Origin: an uncultured Bacilli bacterium | Lineage (GTDB): Bacteria; Bacillota_I; Bacilli_A; RF39; UBA660 | Reading direction: 5' to 3' | Length of the DNA stretch: 22,830 nt | Assembly: GCA_934130175.1 (NCBI GenBank) | Contig: CAKOXP010000020.1 | Span: 1 to 22,830 of the forward strand | Shown here: in pieces, positions 7,806 to 12,784 of the stretch | Numbering within the stretch: position 1 is the stretch's first letter | Layout: the number at the start of each line of letters is the position of its first letter | Translations under genes and position numbers: made by a program | The notes under the pieces: model-generated | Database searches by the model: none | The model's input: the letters and a program-made list of their open reading frames with translations, nothing else | What the model was told of the DNA's origin: nothing

Positions 7806-8621
7806 ATGTTAAATATCAACAATAAAAATGATATACCAGAAATGATGAAATATCATCGAACTAGAGATATGATAAATTTAATCACTTATTTTCCTGATTT
7901 AAGTCCAATTAGAAATTTAACAATTGTAAAGTCAATAGAAGATTACAAAGAAAATTACCATTTTTGTAAGAATCTCCATGGGGAAAGAAATGATACTTTA
8001 ATTACCAAACCATCCATGAGAAGTGTTGAAGGAACAGGTATAAAACCTGATATTATTAATATATTTGAAAAGGTTAAAAGCATAGATCCTGATGGTGTAA
8101 TGGTATTATTTGATTTATGCCATCAACCTAGCGAAAGATATGAAAGATATGCAGGAATATCTGTAGGTGTTAGTTTAGGTAATGGTGTTTTTATAGATGC
8201 TGTGGGAAAGGGATTTGATGGTAGAGAAGTTTCAAAAGGATTATCAATTCACGAGCAATATTATATTCCATGGTTTGAACTTAGAAAATGTAATATAGAA
8301 AATTTTAAAAATTATAGAACTTACATTATTTCAGATAGTGAATATAAATATAGTAGAGACAATAGAATATTATTTTTAACTTCATTAGGATTATCAAAAG
8401 AAGTAGTATCGCAATATATCCCAACAGAATATAAAGAGATACCTAACTTTATATGGCTCGATGTTATAAAAAATTTAATAAAAAAATTAGAAAATATGGA
8501 AGATGAACTAAATTCAGTTGGCTTGAATGAATTTGCAATAAGCGGTCATACAGAAGGTAAAAAGTTTTTACCATGGCAGATATTTGATAAAAGCAGATAC
8601 GAATTAGTAAAAAAGAAATAA
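7806..8621 (+). CDS. Unrecognised 271-residue cytoplasmic protein, partner of the HD gene
   Basis: I do not recognise this protein. It is soluble, with no signal peptide, membrane segment or low-complexity part. A charged N-terminus contains KYHRTRDMINLITYFPDLSP. A central part resembling an alpha/beta fold holds LITKPSMRSVEGTG (about 65-78), SERYERYAGISVGVSLGNG (about 109-127) and AVGKGFDGREVSKG (about 132-145), and a helical C-terminal third follows. The Lys-Pro and Gly-rich segments faintly recall ATP-grasp ligases, but I cannot place the catalytic residues. The start has GAGGTGAT 5 bp upstream. The short gap after the HD gene, without a terminator, suggests one operon and a joint function. 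No clear terminator follows. Confidence 0.65.
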   Translation: MLNINNKNDIPEMMKYHRTRDMINLITYFPDLSPIRNLTIVKSIEDYKENYHFCKNLHGERNDTLITKPSMRSVEGTGIKPDIINIFEKVKSIDPDGVMVLFDLCHQPSERYERYAGISVGVSLGNGVFIDAVGKGFDGREVSKGLSIHEQYYIPWFELRKCNIENFKNYRTYIISDSEYKYSRDNRILFLTSLGLSKEVVSQYIPTEYKEIPNFIWLDVIKNLIKKLENMEDELNSVGLNEFAISGHTEGKKFLPWQIFDKSRYELVKKK

Positions 8622-8661
8622 AAAAATTAAAATTATTTTTCCTTTAATTTATAAGGGTTAA

Positions 8662-8708
8662 ATGCTAAATTTAGCATAAATTTTCAAAAACGTGCCGTTG
8701 CGTGTCCT
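8662..8708. other. Palindrome plus GC-rich motif, candidate oriT
   Basis: A perfect 16-bp palindrome (ATGCTAAATTTAGCAT, 8662-8677) is followed 12 bp later by ACGTGCCGTTGCGTGTCCT (8690-8708), which is strikingly GC-rich for this AT-rich DNA. TGTCCT at 8703-8708 is repeated at 8787-8792 and can pair with AGGACA at 8750-8755. An inverted repeat next to a conserved short motif upstream of a MobC-like gene is the layout of a transfer origin. I cannot match the motif to a specific nic family, so this remains a candidate. It overlaps the promoter below. Confidence 0.35.
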
Positions 8709-8726
8709 AAAAAAATGTGTTAAAAT
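8698..8726 (+). promoter_or_regulatory. Promoter of the leader and mobilisation-like operon
   Basis: TTGCGT (8698-8703) and TAAAAT (8721-8726) are separated by exactly 17 bp. A small inverted repeat TGTTA/TAACA (8719-8723 and 8730-8734) overlaps the -10 box and could be an operator. Transcription would begin near 8733 and run through a leader of about 245 bases before the first full-size gene at 8979. Confidence 0.65.
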
Positions 8727-8748
8727 GATAACATAGGGTAATTGTAAG

Positions 8749-8797
8749 AAGGACAAATTTTGAGAGATTTTATCTCTCCTTTTTTGTGTCCTTTTTT
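8749..8797 (+). terminator. Attenuator-like terminator in the leader
   Basis: Nested stems are formed by AAGGACA (8749-8755) with TGTCCTT (8787-8793) and by GAGAGAT (8762-8768) with ATCTCTC (8772-8778), with a T run (8792-8797) at the 3' side. The structure lies 20-60 bases downstream of the inferred start point and well before the coding genes. It therefore looks like a premature terminator that controls the operon, not an operon end. Confidence 0.65.
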
Positions 8798-8828
8798 AAT
8801 TACTCTATTAGAAAGGAGCGTGATTAAT

Positions 8829-8864
8829 ATGATAATAATTTATCTAAACCGTCGGAGACTATAA
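8829..8864 (+). CDS. Possible 11-residue leader peptide MIIIYLNRRRL
   Basis: ATG at 8829 opens 11 codons ending with TAA at 8862-8864. AAAGGAG (8812-8818) lies 10 bp upstream. The peptide ends in three arginines in a row written with three different codons (CGT, CGG, AGA), of which CGG looks rare in the neighbouring genes. It sits between the attenuator-like terminator and two further hairpins, a place where ribosome stalling could influence RNA folding. So short an ORF could also occur by chance; the ribosome binding site is the main support. Confidence 0.4.
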   Translation: MIIIYLNRRRL

Positions 8865-8870
8865 TGGGTC

Positions 8871-8911
8871 TTAGGGATTTATCCCTAACAAGAAAAGGGT
8901 GTGATAACACC
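8871..8911 (+). promoter_or_regulatory. Two hairpins downstream of the leader ORF
   Basis: TTAGGGA (8871-8877) pairs with TCCCTAA (8882-8888) around a TTTA loop, and GGTGT (8898-8902) pairs with ACACC (8907-8911) around GATA. Neither is followed by a T run, so they are not simple terminators. They could be part of a folded leader RNA or protein-binding sites on the DNA. The rest of the 8622-8978 gap, apart from the elements listed, shows nothing else I can support. Confidence 0.45.
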
Positions 8912-8978
8912 ATGCTTGATAGATTGAAATTATATTATATGTCATAAGAATCAAGGTGAAAATCTGAAAGGAAAATGG

Positions 8979-9500
8979 ATGTATAAAATAGATGTTCAAA
9001 GAAAATTAGGAGTATCAGAAAAACAATTAAATCGTGCTATAAAGGTAATGGAAAAAATTCATTACTTTGAAAATTGGATTTATTATAAACTAGGTCCAAG
9101 TAGCGATTTAATTGTTTTTTTTAATTTAGAATTTGTAGATTGGTTAAAAGAAGTTTATTTTAACAAGCAAGGATTTTATTTAGATAGAGAAATAAACTTT
9201 TTAGAAGAACAAATATCAGATATGGAAAACAAACTAAATATTCCACATTTTGAAAAAGTATATCCTTATCTAAATGTTAAAGAACTTCAACAATATTTTA
9301 ATAAAAGTAATAGTTCTATTCTAAAAGCAATTGAAAGAATGAATAAAGAAGTAAGTTGTAAATGCTATATGGATGGAAGACTTTATATTAAAACTACTGG
9401 AGTAAAATGGTTAGATCAAAAATATTATAGAAAATCTTATATTAAAGAATTATTAGATTATAAACAAAAATTAAACAAAAAGGAGAATAAAAATGACTAA
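8979..9500 (+). CDS. Double helix-turn-helix-like protein of unknown function
   Basis: This is a 173-residue basic protein. Two similar modules follow each other: residues about 5-60, with the HTH-like VQRKLGVSEKQLNRAIKVME, and about 95-155, with LQQYFNKSNSSILKAIERMN. Each ends in a strand-like part and a WL...Y(F/Y).K motif (DWLKEVYFNK and KWLDQKYYRK). A helical linker with the look of a short coiled coil lies between them (about 66-88). The pattern suggests a duplicated winged-helix DNA-binding unit. The start has AAAGGA 6 bp upstream. The 3' end overlaps the MobC-like gene by 8 bp, so the two are coupled and may bind the same DNA. Possible roles are relaxosome accessory factor, regulator or excision-directing factor. 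None is demonstrated. Confidence 0.65.
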   Translation: MYKIDVQRKLGVSEKQLNRAIKVMEKIHYFENWIYYKLGPSSDLIVFFNLEFVDWLKEVYFNKQGFYLDREINFLEEQISDMENKLNIPHFEKVYPYLNVKELQQYFNKSNSSILKAIERMNKEVSCKCYMDGRLYIKTTGVKWLDQKYYRKSYIKELLDYKQKLNKKENKND

Positions 9501-9888
9501 AGTAGATAGAAGAAAGAAAATAAATATCATGTTAAATGATGAAGAAAGAAGAATTATTACAGAGAAAGCAATTGAATATGGATTTGGTCCACATTTAGCT
9601 GCTTATGTTAGAAGTGCTTGCATTTATGAAACTGTATATAAAGAAAACATTGAAGGTAGAACTGAGATTCTAGCAAAGATAAGTGAGGTTATTAGTACAG
9701 TTAATAGAATAAAATATGAACAAGGAAAACTAACAAAAAACCTAATGATTTCTAAAGGCAATATAAAAATGATTGAAGATAACAATAATCTTCTTCATAA
9801 TGAAATTAAAGATTTAATTAAGACAGTGGGAAACACTTTAAAAATTACTCATATAAAAGAAGTTAAACAGAAACTAGATACTAAGTAG
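9493..9888 (+). CDS. MobC-like ribbon-helix-helix mobilisation protein
   Basis: This 131-residue basic protein begins with a segment typical of the MobC/relaxosome accessory family: a short strand KKINIMLNDEER, then helices EKAIEYGF and LAAYVRSACIYE, which fit a ribbon-helix-helix DNA-binding fold. A long helical C-terminal part with coiled-coil character (about 55-120) follows. MobC proteins bind oriT and help the relaxase open it. No relaxase gene is present in this element, so the protein may recruit one from another plasmid or conjugative element, or it may simply be a regulator. The ribosome binding site AAAGGAG lies inside the upstream gene and the stop codon lies inside the following terminator stem. 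Confidence 0.68.
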   Translation: MTKVDRRKKINIMLNDEERRIITEKAIEYGFGPHLAAYVRSACIYETVYKENIEGRTEILAKISEVISTVNRIKYEQGKLTKNLMISKGNIKMIEDNNNLLHNEIKDLIKTVGNTLKITHIKEVKQKLDTK

Positions 9889-9900
9889 TTTCTGTTTTTT
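9865..9900 (+). terminator. Terminator after the MobC-like gene
   Basis: AAACAGAAACTA (9865-9876) and TAGTTTCTGTTT (9886-9897) form a perfect 12-bp stem around a 9-base loop and run into a T tract. The stop codon TAG (9886-9888) is the first part of the 3' arm. Confidence 0.88.
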
Positions 9901-9954
9901 CTTAAAGTATTATTTTGTATTATTTCTCATAGTTTTAAATAAGGGAGAGTGATT

Positions 9955-10143
9955 ATGAATAACAATTATCTTATGGGAAGTAAAGCTGTAAAAAATAAGA
10001 ATAAAGAAATACTTTTAGAAGTGGCTCTCACTTTAAATAAAGAGTTATTTAATGAAAATAAAATTTCGTATAAAATGTTTAAATATACTGAGGAGAATAT
10101 TTTAAAAAAATTGAAAAGTCGTAATTTAAGTGGTGCTCATTAA
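9955..10143 (+). CDS. Small SHOCT-like protein upstream of the integrase
   Basis: This is a 62-residue protein from the ATG at 9955, chosen because GGGAGAG lies just upstream. It contains a two-helix part of the form EILLEVALTLNKELFNENKISYKMFKYTEENILKKL (about 19-53; key features are the charged first helix, the NKIS turn and the Y...(E)xxLKKL second helix), which resembles short SHOCT/oligomerisation helices. Small ORFs of this kind often precede serine recombinase genes in Firmicute integrative elements. Their role is unsettled; control of excision is possible. The gene lies between a strong terminator and the integrase promoter. Confidence 0.6.
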   Translation: MNNNYLMGSKAVKNKNKEILLEVALTLNKELFNENKISYKMFKYTEENILKKLKSRNLSGAH

Positions 10144-10167
10144 ATTTATGAAAAATTATGCTATAAT
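10139..10167 (+). promoter_or_regulatory. Extended -10 promoter of the integrase gene
   Basis: TGCTATAAT (10159-10167) is an extended -10 box with a perfect TATAAT, and ATTAAA lies 17 bp upstream as a weak -35. The start point would fall around 10174, directly at the AGAAAGGAGA ribosome binding site, so the transcript would have almost no leader. Confidence 0.55.
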
Positions 10168-10190
10168 GTTTTTAGAAAGGAGAAGAAGAA

Positions 10191-11900
10191 TTGGATTTAT
10201 ATACTGTTCGAAAGCAGTTAAATATGGGAATGCCACTTACAAGTATAAAACTTAGGGTAACAGATTATGCAAGAGTATCAACAGATCATTTAGAGCAAAA
10301 AAAATCTCTTCAAAATCAAGTGGAACATTTTGAACAATATATAAAAAAAAATCCAAATTGGACTTATGTCAAAGGTTATGTAGATGATGGAATAACTGGT
10401 ACAAGTGATGTTAAAAGAGATAACTTTATGAAAATGATTGAAGATGCTAGAAGTGGTATATTTGATTTAATAGTTACCAAAGAAATATCTAGATTTTCAA
10501 GAAATACTCTTGATAGTATTAAATATACTAGAGAACTTTTATCTTATGGAGTGGCTGTACTATTTGTAAATGATAATATTAATACTGCTATGCCTGATTC
10601 AGAACTAAGGTTAACCATAATGGCTTCTATGGCACAAGATGAAATTAGACGTTTATCAGAACGTGTTAAATTCGGTATGAATCGTGCGATAGAACGTGGT
10701 GAAATACTAGGTAATGATTTACTTTATGGTTATAAAAAAGATAAGGATACTGGAGTATTAAATATCATTGAAGAAGAAGCAAAAGTTGTTAGAAGAATTT
10801 ATGAACTATATGCAGTTGAAGAATTAACACTTTCTAAAATTGTTAAAACCTTAAATAGCGAAGGTTTAAAAACTTGTCAAGGCAAGAAATGGTGTATATC
10901 TACAATTTCACGAATGATAGAAAATCCTAAATATAAAGGATATTATTGTGCAAGAAAATCTGAAATAGTAGATTACATGACTAAAAAGATAAAATACTTT
11001 GAAAAAGATGATTGGGTTATTTACGAAGATAAAACAAGAATACCACCAATAATTGATGAGGATTTATGGAATAGAGCTAATAATCGTTTAATATCAAGAA
11101 AGAAAGCATTTAGTGAACGAAAAGAAGATAAAAGTATTTATAAAAATAGATACTTATATAGTGCTAAAATATTTTGTGGACAACACAATACTGTTTTCCA
11201 TAGAAGAGAGTTTAGAAAAAACAAAAAAGACATTACTTGGGTTTGTTCCGAATATTTAAAGAATGGTAAATCAACTTGTGATTCACCTAATATTAGAGAA
11301 TCTGAACTTGATGCAATTTTTAAAGACTTAATTTCTAAACTTCAAATTGATTCTAACGAAGTAATTGATACTCTTATGAACTATTATAAACATCTAGAAA
11401 TAGATACTGGTATAGATGAAGAAATAAATATAAGAGAGAAAGAAATAAATAATCTTTATGCTAAAAAAGATAAATTATTAGAACTTAGCTTACAAGGTAG
11501 TCTATCAAACACAGAATTTTATGAAAGAAATAATTTATTTAATGAAAAAATTAAAATTCTTGATAATGAACTTAATAAGTTAAAAAGTCAAAAAGAGGAA
11601 TTAAAAGGAACGACAGATAAAACTCAAGAACTTGCTGAAATTTTAAAACAAAAAGTTAATTCTAAATCTACAATAGATAAAATAATTAGTTCTTTATTAG
11701 AGCGTATTGTTGTATCTAAAATATGTAATGATAAAAATAATATGGAATTAAATATATTTTTAGCTTACAAGGAGAATGATGAAACAAAAAAACTACAACC
11801 TATTTCAAGGAGTAGTTATGAATTTAAAAGAGGATACGACACACAAGGAACTAAAAGATATAAGGTTAATTACCAAGTGAATTGTTATTTTTGTCTTTAA
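10191..11900 (+). CDS. Large serine recombinase (integrase/excisionase of the element)
   Basis: This is a 569-residue site-specific recombinase. The resolvase domain (about 20-165) carries the nucleophile S30 in DYARVSTD, the VTKEISRFSRN arginine cluster (about 95-105) and the EIRRLSERVKFG helix. The recombinase domain spans about 175-310. A zinc-ribbon follows with C329, H332, C352 and C363, and a coiled coil occupies about 415-490. The start is TTG at 10191, supported by AGAAAGGAGA 7 bp upstream and by the absence of a better start that keeps the active site. It lies next to the right end, 49 bp from the crossover core, and in the orientation usual for these elements. It should join attP and attB at GTTC and would need a directionality factor to excise. 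The first zinc pair reads CxxH where CxxC is usual. Confidence 0.96.
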   Translation: MDLYTVRKQLNMGMPLTSIKLRVTDYARVSTDHLEQKKSLQNQVEHFEQYIKKNPNWTYVKGYVDDGITGTSDVKRDNFMKMIEDARSGIFDLIVTKEISRFSRNTLDSIKYTRELLSYGVAVLFVNDNINTAMPDSELRLTIMASMAQDEIRRLSERVKFGMNRAIERGEILGNDLLYGYKKDKDTGVLNIIEEEAKVVRRIYELYAVEELTLSKIVKTLNSEGLKTCQGKKWCISTISRMIENPKYKGYYCARKSEIVDYMTKKIKYFEKDDWVIYEDKTRIPPIIDEDLWNRANNRLISRKKAFSERKEDKSIYKNRYLYSAKIFCGQHNTVFHRREFRKNKKDITWVCSEYLKNGKSTCDSPNIRESELDAIFKDLISKLQIDSNEVIDTLMNYYKHLEIDTGIDEEINIREKEINNLYAKKDKLLELSLQGSLSNTEFYERNNLFNEKIKILDNELNKLKSQKEELKGTTDKTQELAEILKQKVNSKSTIDKIISSLLERIVVSKICNDKNNMELNIFLAYKENDETKKLQPISRSSYEFKRGYDTQGTKRYKVNYQVNCYFCL

Positions 11901-11924
11901 AAGGCATATAATTTTTCACTTGGT
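11872..11924. repeat. 10-bp inverted repeat spanning the integrase stop codon
   Basis: ACCAAGTGAA (11872-11881) and TTCACTTGGT (11915-11924) are perfect inverted copies 33 bp apart. They enclose the integrase stop and lie just before attR. There is no T tract after the second arm, so a terminator is unlikely. They may be protein-binding sites or a folded mRNA end. Confidence 0.6.
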
Positions 11925-11925
11925 G

Positions 11926-11961
11926 ACTTCATTCTCTTACACTAAGTTCAAATAAAGTAAC
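11926..11961. other. attR, right junction of the integrative element
   Basis: The element side shows ACTTC (11926-11930) and the 11-bp arm CTTACACTAAG (11936-11946). The core GTTC is at 11946-11949 and the host side continues AAATAAAGTAAC (11950-11961). The host half-sites on the two sides (4736-4747 and 11950-11961) match as inverted copies at 8 of 12 positions, giving an imperfectly symmetric attB. Confidence 0.85.
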
Positions 11962-12543
11962 AAAGTCACCTTGACCTCCAATGAAAGCTCCACTCATAGC
12001 AGGAAATGCTACAGATGTATCAATACTTACATCCTTTTTAGGATCTATTCCATTTTGTTTAAGAGCATATTCAAATGTCATTTCAGGCATTCCTCCAGCT
12101 CTTCCACCTATAATAGTTTTACCTTTTAAGTCTTCTAACTTAAAGTTTTTGTATTCTTTTCTTGAAACTAAGAAAGTTCCATCTTTTTGTGTTAATTGAG
12201 CAAATGTTTTTAAATAGTCTTTTTCTCCACCATTATAAACATAAATTGTTGCTTCACTTCCACAAAATCCAATATCAGCATCACCGGATAATACAGCAGC
12301 AGTAACTTTATCAGCACCAGATGCTAAAGTTAAATCGATATCTATTCCATATTCTTTAAAATATCCTTTTTCAATAGCGATATATTGAGGGGCATAAAAT
12401 ATTGTATGAGCAACCTCAGCCAATTTTACTTTTTCCATCTTTTTAGTTTCTTTTTCACTATCTTTATTAAAATCAAATAGTACTAAACAAGCTAGAAAAA
12501 GTATAATAATTCCACTTAATAAATAAGTAATGATTTTTTTCAT
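11929..12543 (-). pseudogene. 5' fragment of ABC substrate-binding protein gene (interrupted)
   Basis: This is the N-terminal part of an SsuA/TauA/NMT1-like periplasmic-type binding protein. It has a membrane or lipoprotein signal (about 1-23, with a possible lipobox FLAC), then HTIFYAPQYIAIEKGYFKEYGID, LSGDADIGFCGSE and GKTIIGGRAGG. The host-derived codons run from the ATG at 12543 (AAAGGAGA upstream) to GAA at 11947. Five element-derived codons (LSVRE) and a TGA at 11929-11931 follow. The truncated product of 204 residues lacks the second lobe hinge and C-terminal lobe and should not work. The missing part is at 4339-4746. The family transports sulfonates, taurine, nitrate or thiamine/pyrimidine precursors. 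The substrate here is undecided, and I see no thiamine riboswitch in the upstream gap. Confidence 0.9.
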
Positions 12544-12630
12544 AAATTCTCCTTTCAATCAAAGTATTATATGTAACTTAATTTATATTTGTTAATTAAT
12601 ATATAATATATTATTTTTTTATCCAAAAAC

Positions 12631-12680
12631 TTGGAAAAATCATTGCAAAATCTTGAAAAATTTCATTTTAAGTGTATAAT
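12631..12680 (+). promoter_or_regulatory. Upstream promoter of the surface-protein operon, with TTGnAAAAT repeats
   Basis: TTGAAA (12653-12658) and TATAAT (12675-12680) are 16 bp apart. Three copies of the pattern TTGnAAAAT, the first with one extra A, begin at 12631, 12643 and 12653, about one helical turn apart, with the last one overlapping the -35 box. This layout fits a regulator-binding array or an UP-like element. Confidence 0.55.
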
Positions 12681-12725
12681 AAATAATCGTACTTATAAGT
12701 GTTATATTACAAATTTAAGGAATAC

Positions 12726-12754
12726 TTGCAATTTGCATATAAATATGATATAAT
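12726..12754 (+). promoter_or_regulatory. Downstream promoter of the surface-protein operon
   Basis: TTGCAA (12726-12731) and a perfect TATAAT (12749-12754) are separated by 17 bp. The -10 box ends 30 bp before the start codon of the adhesin gene. Together with the promoter around 12653-12680 this makes a tandem pair. Confidence 0.75.
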
Positions 12755-12784
12755 ATAGCCACAAATTTGGAGGGGGAAATAGTT

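Larger units (their letters stand above)
4750..11949 (+). mobile_element. 7200-bp serine-integrase element inserted in the substrate-binding protein gene
   Basis: The element is bounded by 4-bp GTTC direct repeats (4746-4749 and 11946-11949) and its excision restores the host gene exactly. It carries a toxin-antitoxin-like pair, an HD-domain gene with an unrecognised partner, a regulatory non-coding region, a double-HTH protein, a MobC-like protein, a SHOCT-like small protein and a large serine recombinase beside the right end. No relaxase, coupling protein, type IV secretion gene, phage structural gene or transposase is visible. It is therefore best called a small integrative element, possibly mobilisable in trans. 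Base composition and ribosome binding sites resemble those of the host. Confidence 0.92.

Noticed and set aside
4750..11949. A prophage or a full conjugative element.
   Set aside because: No capsid, portal, terminase, tail, lysis, relaxase, coupling protein or secretion genes are visible in 7.2 kb.
4750..11949. An insertion sequence or composite transposon.
   Set aside because: There is no DDE transposase and no terminal inverted repeats of IS type; the inverted arms are those of a serine-integrase attP.
11981..12199. Plus-strand ORF of 72 codons beside attR.
   Set aside because: It is antisense to the binding-protein coding sequence and has no ribosome binding site.
11929..12543. A frameshift or point-mutation pseudogene of the binding protein.
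   Set aside because: The reading frame is lost only at the attR core, and the missing part is present at the other end of the element without damage.
12559..12766. A thiamine (TPP) or similar riboswitch that would reveal the importer substrate.
   Set aside because: The divergent gap shows promoters and AT-rich DNA but none of the conserved TPP-riboswitch segments on either strand.
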